64,000 nt of DNA, taken from positions 186,001-250,000 of the forward strand of contig NZ_OZ201293.1 in the NCBI RefSeq assembly GCF_964332355.1, in the 5' to 3' direction. The DNA is from Imbroritus primus. GTDB taxonomy: Bacteria; Pseudomonadota; Gammaproteobacteria; Burkholderiales; Burkholderiaceae. The notes beneath the pieces were generated by a model. The model did no database searches and was not told where the DNA came from. It saw only the letters and a list, made by a program, of their open reading frames with translations. This document shows positions 1 to 8,517 of this stretch, piece by piece (within the stretch, counting starts at the first letter, position 1; each line of letters begins with the position of its first letter). The position numbers and the translations under genes are program-made.

Positions 1-396
1 GCTGTAGTCGACGAACAGCCGCGCGGTGGCAAGGATCAGTACGCCGAGGATGATCGATTTGCTGGCTGCCGCGCCAACGAAGCCGATGACGATTTCCATC
101 GCGGAGATGGGCGCGGACAGGATCTCGTAAATGGTACCCGAGAAGCGTGGCATGTAGATGCCGAACGAGGCGTTGGAGATGCTCTGTGTGAGGATCGAGA
201 GCATCACCAGTCCGGGTACGATATACGCGCCGTAGCTGACGCCATCGATGGTCTGCATGCGCGAGCCGATGGCCGAGCCGAAGACAATGAAGTACAGCGA
301 GGTGGAAATGACCGGCGAGGCGATGCTCTGTGCGAGGGTGCGCCAGGTGCGGGCCATTTCGAAGTGGTAGATCGCGTGGATGGCGTGCCAGTTCAT
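1..396 (-). CDS. ABC-2 type transporter permease (3' end outside window)
   Basis: This is the inner-membrane permease of an ABC-2 exporter. It starts with ATG at 396 and runs off the left edge, so 132 N-terminal residues are visible. The N-terminus (MNWHAIHAIYHFEMARTWR) and the hydrophobic stretches that follow fit the YadH/NodJ family, which usually has about 255 residues and six membrane segments. Its ATG overlaps the TGA of the ATPase gene by 3 nt (ATGA), so the two genes are translationally coupled and form one transporter. The substrate cannot be read from the sequence. What is seen: the overlap and the hydrophobic pattern. What is inferred: export direction, from the ABC-2 family. Confidence 0.85.
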   Translation of the reverse strand, partial: MNWHAIHAIYHFEMARTWRTLAQSIASPVISTSLYFIVFGSAIGSRMQTIDGVSYGAYIVPGLVMLSILTQSISNASFGIYMPRFSGTIYEILSAPISAMEIVIGFVGAAASKSIILGVLILATARLFVDYS

Positions 397-1349
397 GCCG
401 GCTCCTTGACGAGTTGCACGAAGATATCCTCCAGCGAGCTTTCGGCCGTCTGCAGGTCGCGATAGGCAATGCCAGCATTGTCGAGTGCACGCAGCAGGTC
501 GGCAATGCCGCCACCTTCCGGCGGTGTGTCTTGCTGGGCATCGAAGGTGTACACGAGGGTGCTGCCGTCATCGGTGAGCGTCAGCGGGAACCTCGCCAGC
601 GCCGCGGGAACTGCCGTGAGCGGATGCTGCAGGTGCACGGTCAGCTGGCGCTGGCCGAGCTTGCGCATCAGCGTGCGCTTGTCTTCCACCAGGATAATCT
701 CGCCTTTGCGGATTACGCCGATGCGGTCGGCCATTTCTTCGGCCTCTTCGATGTAGTGCGTGGTCAGGATGATGGTGACGCCCCGCGCGCGTAGGCCGCG
801 TACCATGTTCCACATATCGCGCCGCAATTCGACATCGACGCCGGCGGTGGGCTCGTCGAGGAACAGGATCTCCGGCTCGTGGCTGAGCGCCTTGGCGATC
901 ATCACGCGACGCTTCATGCCGCCCGACAGCGCACGGATGCGGGTGTCCCGTTTATCCCACAGTGACAGGTCCTTGAGGATCTTTTCGAGGTAGTCGGGCG
1001 CCGGCGGCTTGCCGAACAGTCCGCGGCTATAGCGCACCGTGTCCCACACGCTCTCGAAGGCATCGGTGGTCAGTTCCTGCGGCACCAGGCCGATCTTGGT
1101 GCGCGCCGCGCGGAAGTCACGCTCGATATCCGCACCGTCGGCCAGTACCGTGCCACCGCTGGCACGGACGATGCCGCAGATGATGCTGATCAGCGTCGTC
1201 TTGCCGGCGCCGTTGGGGCCGAGCAGGGCGAAGATCTCGCCGCGGCGGATCTCGAGATCGATCCGCTTGAGTGCCTGGAAGCCGGAAGCGTAGGTCTTGC
1301 TGATACCGGAAATGGCAATGATGGTGCCTGGATCGGGCGGGTGCGGCAT
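393..1349 (-). CDS. ABC exporter ATP-binding protein, YadG-like
   Basis: This is the cytoplasmic ATPase that drives the neighbouring ABC-2 permease. All motifs of an active NBD are visible in its 318 residues: Walker A (GPNGAGKTT), Q-loop (LVPQE), signature (LSGGMKRR), Walker B (ILFLDEPTAG) and the switch His (LTTHYIEEAE). The pattern matches the YadG/NodI/DRA group of ABC-2 exporters. I chose the ATG at 1349 because an AGGGAA ribosome site precedes it. An upstream in-frame start at 1406 would add a 19-residue tail without homology. The C-terminal 80 residues beyond the NBD are typical of this group. Confidence 0.92.
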   Translation of the reverse strand: MPHPPDPGTIIAISGISKTYASGFQALKRIDLEIRRGEIFALLGPNGAGKTTLISIICGIVRASGGTVLADGADIERDFRAARTKIGLVPQELTTDAFESVWDTVRYSRGLFGKPPAPDYLEKILKDLSLWDKRDTRIRALSGGMKRRVMIAKALSHEPEILFLDEPTAGVDVELRRDMWNMVRGLRARGVTIILTTHYIEEAEEMADRIGVIRKGEIILVEDKRTLMRKLGQRQLTVHLQHPLTAVPAALARFPLTLTDDGSTLVYTFDAQQDTPPEGGGIADLLRALDNAGIAYRDLQTAESSLEDIFVQLVKEPA

Positions 1350-1593
1350 GGCGGATTCCCTGTAACCGTGAGCAGCGATTCTAAGGCGCGGACGGGTTTG
1401 GCGCATCCCCCTGCTGCCAGTGGGGAGTCATGCCCGGCCGCTCAGCCTTTTCTAGGGCCGTTACATGGTAGGTCTCGATTTCTGCAGAGAGACGTGCGAT
1501 GCTCCTGCTTGGCAGCCCTTTGCAGGGACGTTTGACCTTGCGCATGCGGCCTGCCTCGATCCTGAGCAGTTCAAACCTGGGAGGCACACGAAG

Positions 1594-1998
1594 ATGCAGA
1601 ACGGACAAGATACTGGAAAGCTGGTCCTACGGCTCGCGCTGGGGATTCTCATCCTGTTGCATGGTATCGCCAAGCTGAAGGGCGGTGTCGGCGGCATTGC
1701 TGGCATGCTCGGCAACGCTGGCCTGCCGGCCTTCCTCGCCTACGGGGTGTATATTGGCGAGGTCCTGGCCCCGCTGCTGCTGATCGTCGGCCTGTACACG
1801 CGTCTTGCGGCCCTGGTTGTGGTCGTCAACATGCTGTTCGCCATCGGCCTGGTGCATATGGGCCAACTGGCCAAATTGAACCAGACGGGCGGCTGGGATC
1901 TGGAGCTGCAGGGCATGTTCCTGTTCAGCGCACTGGCGATCATGCTGCTCGGTGCGGGCCGCTACAGCATGGGAGGGGCCGGTGGCAAGCTGAACTGA
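1594..1998 (+). CDS. DoxX family integral membrane protein
   Basis: A 134-residue membrane protein with about four hydrophobic segments. It carries the DoxX/YphA pattern: GKLVLRLALGILILLHGIAK near the N-terminus, a GL(P) turn, then GEVLAPLLLIVGLYTR. DoxX-family proteins are inner-membrane proteins linked to redox or thiol stress, and the exact role of this one is unknown. The start at 1594 has a GGAGG ribosome site about 9 nt upstream. An in-frame upstream extension to 1465 lacks family similarity. The gene stands alone and ends just before a strong bidirectional terminator that it shares with the formate dehydrogenase operon. Confidence 0.85.
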   Translation: MQNGQDTGKLVLRLALGILILLHGIAKLKGGVGGIAGMLGNAGLPAFLAYGVYIGEVLAPLLLIVGLYTRLAALVVVVNMLFAIGLVHMGQLAKLNQTGGWDLELQGMFLFSALAIMLLGAGRYSMGGAGGKLN

Positions 1999-2019
1999 GC
2001 TTGTCAGGTCGCATAATCG

Positions 2020-2053
2020 AAAAAGGGCGCCACATCGTGGCGCCCTTTTTTTT
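2020..2053. terminator. Bidirectional rho-independent terminator
   Basis: A perfect 9-bp stem (GGGCGCCAC, loop ATC, GTGGCGCCC at 2025-2045) is flanked by five A on the left and eight T on the right. It can stop transcription of the DoxX gene on the plus strand and of the convergent formate dehydrogenase operon on the minus strand. Confidence 0.93.
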
Positions 2054-2091
2054 CGCTGCGGGTCACGCCGCAGCGCATGCCCTACCGATGC

Positions 2092-4920
2092 TCAGCGTGC
2101 GATGGCTGCCGGGAGCCCGAGAATTTGCCCGCCGCCGTAGCTCGACTGCTCAGGAGCCTCACCGCCCGCGCTCATACGGATCGCGCAGAACTTGAACTCG
2201 GGAATCTTGCCGAACGGATCGAGTGCCGCATTGGTCAGCTTGTTGATCGCCGCTTCGTAATAGCAGAACGGGACGAACACTGCGCCGCGCGGCGTGCCGG
2301 CATCGGCGCGCGCATACAGCGTGACGGTGCCACGCCGTGACTCCAGCGTGACCAGGCCGCCCGGTTCGACGCCGAGTGCAGCGAGGTCAAGCGGATGCAC
2401 CAGCACGGTCGGATCCGGTTCGATGGCATCGAGCACGCCGGCCCGGCGCGTCATGCTGCCGGTGTGCCAGTGCTCGAGCTGGCGGCCGGTGATTAGGATC
2501 ACGGGATACTCGGCGTCCGGCTGTTCGGCGGCCGGGATGATGTCGGCGGGCACGAAGCGCGCTTTGCCGGTCTTGGTCGGGAAGTCATCGACGAAGATCA
2601 CCGGCTCGCCCGCGTCGCCTTCCTCACGGCACGGATACACCACCGCATGCTCGCGTTGCAGCCGCTCCCACGTGATGCCGGCAATGCTCGGCATGGCGCG
2701 GCGCATTTCGTCGAACACTTCGCTCACGTCACCGTAATTCCAGTCGAGGCCCATGCCGCGCGCCATCTGCTGGATGATCCAGAGATCCTGGCGTGCGTCG
2801 CCCGGCGGGTCGATGGCCTGGCGGCCGAGCTGCACGGCGCGGTCGGTATTGGTGAAGGTGCCGGTCTTCTCGGGGAAGGCCGATGCCGGCAGGATCACGT
2901 CAGCGAGGTAGGCGGTTTCGGTCAGGAAGATGTCCTGCACCACCAGATGGTCGAGGGCGGCCAGCGCGTCGCGGGCGTGTTCGGCATCCGGGTCGGACAT
3001 GGCCGGGTTCTCGCCCATGATGTACATGCCGCGGATCTCGCCACGGTCGATGGCGTGGATGATTTCCACCACGGTCAGGCCGGGCGTGCTATCCAGCTTG
3101 GTATTCCACAGCGCCTCGAAGCGCGCCTGGTTGGCGGGATCGTCGACGCGGCCATAGTCCGGGTACATCATCGGGATCAGGCCCGCGTCGGACGCACCCT
3201 GCACGTTGTTCTGGCCACGCAGCGGATGCAGGCCGGTACCGGGGCGGCCGATCTGGCCGGTCATCAGCGACAGGGCGATCAGGCAGCGCACGTTGTCAGT
3301 GCCGTGGATGTGCTGCGATACGCCCATGCCCCACAGGATGATGGAGGCCTTGGAGGTCGCATACAGGCGCGCGACATAGCGCAGCGTCTCGGCATCGATG
3401 CCGCAGATCGGCGCCATGGCTTCAGGCGTGAACTGCTCGACGTTGCGCTTCAGTTCCTCGTAGCCGGTGGTGCGGTCGGCGATGAAGCTCTCGTCTACCA
3501 GGCCTTCGGTGACGATGACATTCATCATCGCATTCAGCATGGCCACGTCGGTATCGGGCTTGAACTGCAGGAAACGGTGCGCGTGGCGTGCCAGATCGGA
3601 GCGGCGCGGATCGGCGACGATCAGCTTGGTGCCGTTCTTGACAGCGTTCTTGATCCAGCTGGCGGCGACTGGGTGGTTCACGCTCGGATTCGCGCCGATG
3701 ATGATGGCGACCTCGGCCTGGCCGACGTCCATGACCGGATTCGAGACCGCGCCCGAGCCGATGCCTTCGAGCAGTGCCGCGACCGAGGAAGCGTGGCACA
3801 GGCGCGTGCAGTGGTCGACGTTGTTGCTGCCAAAGCCCGTGCGCACGAGTTTCTGGAACAGATAGGCTTCCTCGTTGCTGCCCTTGGCCGAGCCGAAACC
3901 GGCCAGCGCCTTCTTGCCATGCGTGTCGCGGATATCGCGCAGCTTGCCAGCGGCGAGCGCCAGAGCTTCGTCCCAGGTGGCTTCACGGAATACGTCCATG
4001 ACGTGGTCCGGATCCATCACGAAGTCGCCGTGCTTGGGCACGCCTTCGCGGCGGATCAGCGGTTTGGTCAGGCGCTGCGGATGCTGCGCGTAGTCGAAGC
4101 CGTAGCGGCCCTTCACGCACAGGCGTGCGTGGTTGGCGGGGCCGTCTCGGCCTTCCACGTAGAGGATCTTGTTGTCCTTGACGTTGTAGGTGAGCTGGCA
4201 GCCGACGCCGCAATACGGACAGACCGATTCGACTTGCTTGTCGGGCACGTTCATGGCGACATCGCGCGCCGGCATCAGTGCGCCGGTCGGGCAGGCCTGC
4301 ACGCATTCGCCGCAGGCCACGCAGGTGGAGGCGCCCATCGGATCCTGCATGTCGAACACGATGGCGGCTTCGCTGCCGCGAAACGCGAGACCGATGACGT
4401 CGTTGACTTGCTCGTCGCGGCAGGCGCGCAGGCAGCGCGTGCACTGGATACAGGCGTCGAGATTGACGGCGATGGCCGGGTGCGAGAGATCGGGTGCCAC
4501 GGCGGCGCGCGGCGCGAAACGCGGCTTGCCGACGTTCAGCTTGGCCGACCACTGGTCGAGCTCATTGTGCCGCGTGTGCGCGGCCTCGGGCATGTCGGAC
4601 TGCAGCAGTTCGAGCACCAGGCGCTGGGCCTTTTCGGCGCGTTCGCTGTTGGTGGTGACGACCATGCCTTCCACCGGATGACGGCAGCACGACGGCGCGA
4701 GCACGCGTTCGCCGGCCACTTCGACGACACAGGCGCGGCAGTTGCCGGCCGGCTCGAGGCCATCCTTGTAGCAGAGGTGGGGAATTTCTACGCCTTCGCG
4801 CTGGGCTGCCTGCAGCAGCGTTTCGCCGTTCTGCGCGGTCACGGCCTGGCCGTTGAGGGTGAAGTTCACGCGCGTGGCGGTATCCAGCAGGGCGCGTTCG
4901 TTGCGGGTCAGGGCATTCAT
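2092..4920 (-). CDS. fdwA: NAD-dependent formate dehydrogenase alpha subunit, Fdw/Fds type
   Basis: This is the catalytic subunit (942 residues) of a soluble formate:NAD+ oxidoreductase; it oxidises formate to CO2. The domains run in order. First is an N-terminal [2Fe-2S] domain with Cys50, Cys61 and Cys64. A NuoG-like Cys/His region and two ferredoxin-type clusters (CIQCTRCLRAC and CVACGECVQACP) follow. Then comes the bis-MGD domain with its own 4Fe-4S motif (CPYCGVGCQ), and last a molydopterin-binding C-terminus. The metal ligand is a Cys in the HCTRLCHASSV motif, not selenocysteine. The start at 4920 has a GGAG site. The gene lies 17 nt behind the beta subunit. A fused beta subunit and the absence of fdsC/fdsD resemble the two-subunit tungsten type (Fdw/Fdh1) more than FdsGBACD. 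Metal choice is inferred. Confidence 0.88.
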   Translation of the reverse strand: MNALTRNERALLDTATRVNFTLNGQAVTAQNGETLLQAAQREGVEIPHLCYKDGLEPAGNCRACVVEVAGERVLAPSCCRHPVEGMVVTTNSERAEKAQRLVLELLQSDMPEAAHTRHNELDQWSAKLNVGKPRFAPRAAVAPDLSHPAIAVNLDACIQCTRCLRACRDEQVNDVIGLAFRGSEAAIVFDMQDPMGASTCVACGECVQACPTGALMPARDVAMNVPDKQVESVCPYCGVGCQLTYNVKDNKILYVEGRDGPANHARLCVKGRYGFDYAQHPQRLTKPLIRREGVPKHGDFVMDPDHVMDVFREATWDEALALAAGKLRDIRDTHGKKALAGFGSAKGSNEEAYLFQKLVRTGFGSNNVDHCTRLCHASSVAALLEGIGSGAVSNPVMDVGQAEVAIIIGANPSVNHPVAASWIKNAVKNGTKLIVADPRRSDLARHAHRFLQFKPDTDVAMLNAMMNVIVTEGLVDESFIADRTTGYEELKRNVEQFTPEAMAPICGIDAETLRYVARLYATSKASIILWGMGVSQHIHGTDNVRCLIALSLMTGQIGRPGTGLHPLRGQNNVQGASDAGLIPMMYPDYGRVDDPANQARFEALWNTKLDSTPGLTVVEIIHAIDRGEIRGMYIMGENPAMSDPDAEHARDALAALDHLVVQDIFLTETAYLADVILPASAFPEKTGTFTNTDRAVQLGRQAIDPPGDARQDLWIIQQMARGMGLDWNYGDVSEVFDEMRRAMPSIAGITWERLQREHAVVYPCREEGDAGEPVIFVDDFPTKTGKARFVPADIIPAAEQPDAEYPVILITGRQLEHWHTGSMTRRAGVLDAIEPDPTVLVHPLDLAALGVEPGGLVTLESRRGTVTLYARADAGTPRGAVFVPFCYYEAAINKLTNAALDPFGKIPEFKFCAIRMSAGGEAPEQSSYGGGQILGLPAAIAR

Positions 4921-4937
4921 GTCGGATCGGCTCCGGT

Positions 4938-6668
4938 TCAGCGCTTCGAGGCCGCGCCAGGGGCGGCGAGCTCGTGCGGGAAATACTTGATGACGCAATC
5001 GACCGGGTTCGGCGCAGCCTGTCCCAGGCCGCAGATCGATGCATCGCGCATCACGAAGGAGAGATCGTTGAGCGTGTCGACATCCCATTCGGGCTGGTGG
5101 ATCAGGTCGAGCGCCTTGGCCGTACCGGTACGGCAGGGCGTGCACTGGCCACACGACTCGTGCTTGAAGAACGACATCAGGTTGCGTGCCGCGCCTACGG
5201 CCGAGTCGTGATCGGACAGCACGACCACGGCAGCGGAGCCGATGAAGCAGCCGTAGGGCTGCAGCGTATCGAAGTCGAGCGGGATATCGTTCATCGTGGC
5301 GGGCAGGATGCCGCCTGATGCGCCGCCCGGCAGGTACGCGTAGAAGTTGTGGCCATCGAGCATGCCGCCGCAGTATTCGTCGATCAGTTCGGCGATGGTG
5401 ATGCCGGCCGGCGCGAGGTGCACGCCCGGTTTCTTCACGCGGCCCGAGACCGAGTAGGAGCGCAGGCCCTTGCGGCCATGGCGGCCGTGGCCGGCAAACC
5501 AGTCCGCGCCTTTTTCGACAATGTCGCGGATCCAGTACAGCGTTTCGAAGTTATGCTCGAGCGTGGGCCGGCCGAACAGGCCGACCTGCGCCACATACGG
5601 CGGGCGCAGGCGCGGCATGCCGCGCTTGCCTTCGATCGATTCGATCATGGCCGACTCTTCGCCGCAGATATAGGCGCCCGCGCCGCGCCGCAACTCGATG
5701 GTCGGCAGGGGGACAGGCGCGGCAGCACGCAGCTTGTCGAGTTCGGCGGTGAGCAGCGCGCGGCAGCCGGCGTATTCATCACGCAGGTAGATATAGATGG
5801 CCGAGACGCCGACCACGGTGGCGGCGATCAGCATGCCTTCGAGGAAGCGGTGCGGATCGCGCTCAAGGTAATAGCGGTCCTTGAAGGTGCCTGGCTCGCC
5901 TTCGTCGATGTTCACGGCCATCAGGCGCGGCGCGGCTTCCCCACGCACGATGCGCCACTTGCGTCCGGCCGGAAAGCCTGCGCCGCCGAGGCCGCGCAGG
6001 CCCGAATGCTCGAGCGTCTTGATCATTGCCTCGGGTGTGAGTTCGCCCGACGCCACGCGCTTGAGCAACTGGTAGCCGCCTTCTGCCTGGTAGGCGGCGA
6101 GGTCAGTGTACGGAGCCGGCACCTCGGTGCGCGCATCGGCCTGTACCGTGGCCTGCACGCTTTCGCAGGTAGCGTGCGGCACCGGGTTCTGGCCGACCAC
6201 GGCGACCGGCGCCTGCTCGCAACGGCCTACACACGGCACGGGCTGGACGCGTACGTCAGTGCCGAGCACGGCAGGCAGGCGTTCCAGCAAGCCATGCGCG
6301 CCGGCCAGTTCGCAGCCGATGCCTTCGCACACGCGTACCGTCAGCGCGGCGGGCGGATGGATCGTGCCGTCCGCATCCTCCCGCACAACATCGAAATGGT
6401 GGTAGAAACTGGCCACCTCGAACACCTCGGTTTGTGCCATGCGCATCTCGTGGGCCAGGGCGGCAAGGTGAGGCGTGGCAAGCTGGCCATAGCGGTCGTT
6501 GATGGCGTGCAGGTGCTCGATCAGGAGGTCGGCACGGCGTGGCGCATCGCCCAGCGCGTGACGCACTTCTTCGAGCGCGGCCGGATCGACCTGCCGGCCC
6601 TTGGGCTGCTGGCGCTTGCGCAGCCGGCTCGCCCCTTCGGGCGCGATGGGAATGACTCGCTTGTTCAT
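4938..6668 (-). CDS. fdwB: NAD-dependent formate dehydrogenase beta subunit (NuoE-NuoF fusion)
   Basis: This diaphorase subunit passes electrons from the alpha subunit to NAD+. It is a 576-residue fusion of a NuoE/FdsG-like thioredoxin-fold [2Fe-2S] domain (about residues 20-170; CEGIGC and CVGRC) to a NuoF/FdsB-like domain. The NuoF part shows the FMN glycine-rich loop (LGGAGFPAGRKW), the NADH site (NIDEGEPGTFKDR) and a 4Fe-4S motif (ESCGQCTPCRTG plus a later Cys in SICGLG). I start it at 6668 (MNKRV) with GGAGA upstream; an in-frame start at 6683 adds five residues. In Fds enzymes the two parts are separate proteins, so the fusion points to the Fdw/Fdh1 subtype. No fdhD-like maturation gene follows. 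Confidence 0.88.
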   Translation of the reverse strand: MNKRVIPIAPEGASRLRKRQQPKGRQVDPAALEEVRHALGDAPRRADLLIEHLHAINDRYGQLATPHLAALAHEMRMAQTEVFEVASFYHHFDVVREDADGTIHPPAALTVRVCEGIGCELAGAHGLLERLPAVLGTDVRVQPVPCVGRCEQAPVAVVGQNPVPHATCESVQATVQADARTEVPAPYTDLAAYQAEGGYQLLKRVASGELTPEAMIKTLEHSGLRGLGGAGFPAGRKWRIVRGEAAPRLMAVNIDEGEPGTFKDRYYLERDPHRFLEGMLIAATVVGVSAIYIYLRDEYAGCRALLTAELDKLRAAAPVPLPTIELRRGAGAYICGEESAMIESIEGKRGMPRLRPPYVAQVGLFGRPTLEHNFETLYWIRDIVEKGADWFAGHGRHGRKGLRSYSVSGRVKKPGVHLAPAGITIAELIDEYCGGMLDGHNFYAYLPGGASGGILPATMNDIPLDFDTLQPYGCFIGSAAVVVLSDHDSAVGAARNLMSFFKHESCGQCTPCRTGTAKALDLIHQPEWDVDTLNDLSFVMRDASICGLGQAAPNPVDCVIKYFPHELAAPGAASKR

Positions 6669-6770
6669 GACATGTCTCCGCACCCTCTCTGACCACTGCG
6701 CAGGATGCCGCCATGTGGAGCTGCATCACTGCGGGGAGGGTGCCGGTGAAGGGTGTATGGGGGTGTATTT

Positions 6771-6853
6771 ATGCAAAAATTTGCATAATAATCATCGTAA
6801 TATGATCAATCTAGCAGGCGGAGTGCCTGCCGACAATATGAAAGAATTTGCAT
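6771..6853. promoter_or_regulatory. Inverted and direct ATGCAAA/TTTGCAT repeats in the fdw-regulator divergent promoter
   Basis: The 183-bp divergent region is AT-rich just upstream of the regulator. It contains an inverted repeat ATGCAAA-AA-TTTGCAT at 6771-6786. The right half, AATTTGCAT, recurs as a direct repeat at 6845-6853, where it overlaps the regulator's own ATG. This is a plausible operator for the divergently encoded LysR-type regulator, with a built-in autoregulatory half-site. The repeats are seen; the binding is inferred. Confidence 0.5.
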
Positions 6854-7952
6854 GAACTACCGGATTGCCATTCGTCCGCGCCTGCAGGTTGCCCGCCAGT
6901 CACCTGACGACCAGACACCGCCGTCGCTCGATACGGGCGTGCTGATGCAGTTGCTGGAGCATATCCAGGCCGGCGGCTCGATCGCATCGGCATGCCGGGT
7001 GACTGCGCTTTCGTATCGGCATGTGTGGGGTCTGTTGCGCTCAGCTGAAGAGGTCTTTGGCGGTGCGCTGCTGGTCAAGCAGCGCGGTACCGGCACGCGC
7101 CTTACGCCATTAGCGGAAACCTTGCTGCGCGCCCAGCAGCGGATTGATGCACGCCTGGCGCCGATGCTGAGCAGCCTGGCTTCGGAACTCGAAACGGAGC
7201 TGGCGCGCGTGGTCGCGACTGACGGGGATGCCCTGCGCCTGTATGCCAGCCACGGGTTTGCCGTAGAAGCCCTGGTGGAGCGGCTGAAGGCCGGCCAATT
7301 TCCACTGGAACTGCGGTTTCGCAACAGTGCCGAGGCGGTGGCCGCCCTGGCCCACCGCGAATGCGATCTGGCGGGTTTTCATATTCCACTTGGCCCGTTC
7401 GAGAACGAGGCGCTGCGGTATTACCGTCAATGGCTCGATCCCCGCCGCCATCGGCTCGTGCATCTGGCCACGCGCAACCAGGGGTTGTTCGTGGCGCCGG
7501 GCAATCCCAAGTACATCCTGGCGCTGGCCGATCTGGCGCGCAGCGATGTGCGGTTCGTCAACCGTCAGGCGGGCTCCGGCACGCGTATGCTGCTTGAATT
7601 GATGCTCGGCGCGGCCGGCCTCACACCCCAGCGCGTGAATGGATTCGATACCACTGAGTTTACCCACGCTGCAGTTGCGGCATATATCGCCAGCGGCATG
7701 GCGGATGCCGGCTTCGGCGTGCAGACGGCTGCGCAGAAATTCGGACTGGAATTTGTGCCGCTGGCCCGTGAGCGGTATTTCTTCGCCGTGGAGCGGCAGG
7801 CCCTCGATACGGGGCTGATGAGAGATGTGCTGGCGCTATTGGGCAGCGCCGATTTTCGTCAGGTGATCAATGCCTTGCCCGGGTATGACGGGGCGCTGTC
7901 CGGCCAGATTCTGACGCTGGATGAGGCATTTCCGGAGATGGTTTCCAGATGA
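6852..7952 (+). CDS. LysR-type HTH regulator with molybdate-family PBP-like domain (FdsR-like)
   Basis: Probable transcriptional regulator of the divergent formate dehydrogenase operon. It has 366 residues. An N-terminal ModE/LysR winged helix (about 25-115; TALSYRHVWGLL as the recognition region) is followed by a periplasmic-binding-protein-like domain (about 125-350; LYASHGFAVEALVERLK, then NRQAGSGTRMLLE). This is the architecture of the PBP_like group of regulators associated with molybdate/tungstate enzymes and formate dehydrogenases, including FdsR of Cupriavidus. The ligand is not known from sequence; formate or an oxyanion are candidates. The ribosome site is weak (AAAGAA), and a palindromic half-site overlaps the start codon, so expression may be self-limited. 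Confidence 0.82.
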   Translation: MNYRIAIRPRLQVARQSPDDQTPPSLDTGVLMQLLEHIQAGGSIASACRVTALSYRHVWGLLRSAEEVFGGALLVKQRGTGTRLTPLAETLLRAQQRIDARLAPMLSSLASELETELARVVATDGDALRLYASHGFAVEALVERLKAGQFPLELRFRNSAEAVAALAHRECDLAGFHIPLGPFENEALRYYRQWLDPRRHRLVHLATRNQGLFVAPGNPKYILALADLARSDVRFVNRQAGSGTRMLLELMLGAAGLTPQRVNGFDTTEFTHAAVAAYIASGMADAGFGVQTAAQKFGLEFVPLARERYFFAVERQALDTGLMRDVLALLGSADFRQVINALPGYDGALSGQILTLDEAFPEMVSR

Positions 7953-8082
7953 ACGGCGATCGGGAGGCGATGCCGGCCCTGCCGTGATCGCACGTTGCCG
8001 CACCCGGCCTGGACACGGCGCTGGCGGCGCCGCGCGTCCTGATCTGCCCGACCGGATGTCGCGAAGGCGCCGGGCAACAGGG

Positions 8083-8391
8083 TCAATCGTCGTCCCGGTC
8101 GCGCCAGCCATGGGCGCGTTCCCATTGGCGCCGCTCCCAGCGCTCCCGTTCGCGCTGGTCGCGCAACCAGCGGCGGTACTGGCGCCGTTCCCAACGGTCG
8201 TCATACCAGGCGCTCGGCGGCGGCACATAGCGGGGCGCCGGTTCGTATACGACCGGCGGCGGATAGTAGACCGGGGAAGGCGGAGCGACCACCACGCCGG
8301 GCAGGCCCAGGAAGACATCGACACGCGCCATGGCTTGCGTCGACAGCAGCAAGGCGCCGGTACAGACGGCGGCGAGCACGGACTTGTTCAT
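8083..8391 (-). CDS. Small exported Pro/Arg/Trp-rich protein
   Basis: A 102-residue protein of unknown function. A Sec signal peptide is clear (MNKSVLAAVCTGALLLSTQA, then MA-RV). The mature part begins with a Pro/Tyr/Val-rich segment (PPSPVYYPPPVVYEPAPR) and ends in a strongly basic, Trp/Arg-rich, acidic-tailed stretch with repeated ERRQW/RRWLRD units. Such low-complexity periplasmic proteins are common in Burkholderiales and lack an assigned role. The start at 8391 has a GGGGTG site; the in-frame upstream extension would bury the signal peptide. It lies alone between convergent neighbours. Confidence 0.75.
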   Translation of the reverse strand: MNKSVLAAVCTGALLLSTQAMARVDVFLGLPGVVVAPPSPVYYPPPVVYEPAPRYVPPPSAWYDDRWERRQYRRWLRDQRERERWERRQWERAHGWRDRDDD

Positions 8392-8517
8392 CTCACACCC
8401 CATTTTCGTAAAAAACGCGCAGCGTGCGCGTACCTGAAGTGTATGGGGTGCGCTGCCGCCCACCGGCTACCAGATCGCTACGGCCGTAACCATTTGTAAG
8501 GCGCTGCTGAATAAGGA

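Noticed and set aside
2647..5211. An 854-codon open frame on the plus strand opposite the formate dehydrogenase genes
   Set aside because: It is the antisense shadow of the GC-rich fdwA/fdwB genes. It lacks a domain, a ribosome site and natural composition.
4938..6668. Complex I subunits NuoE/NuoF
   Set aside because: The fused NuoE-NuoF protein is next to a formate dehydrogenase alpha subunit and not in a nuo operon.
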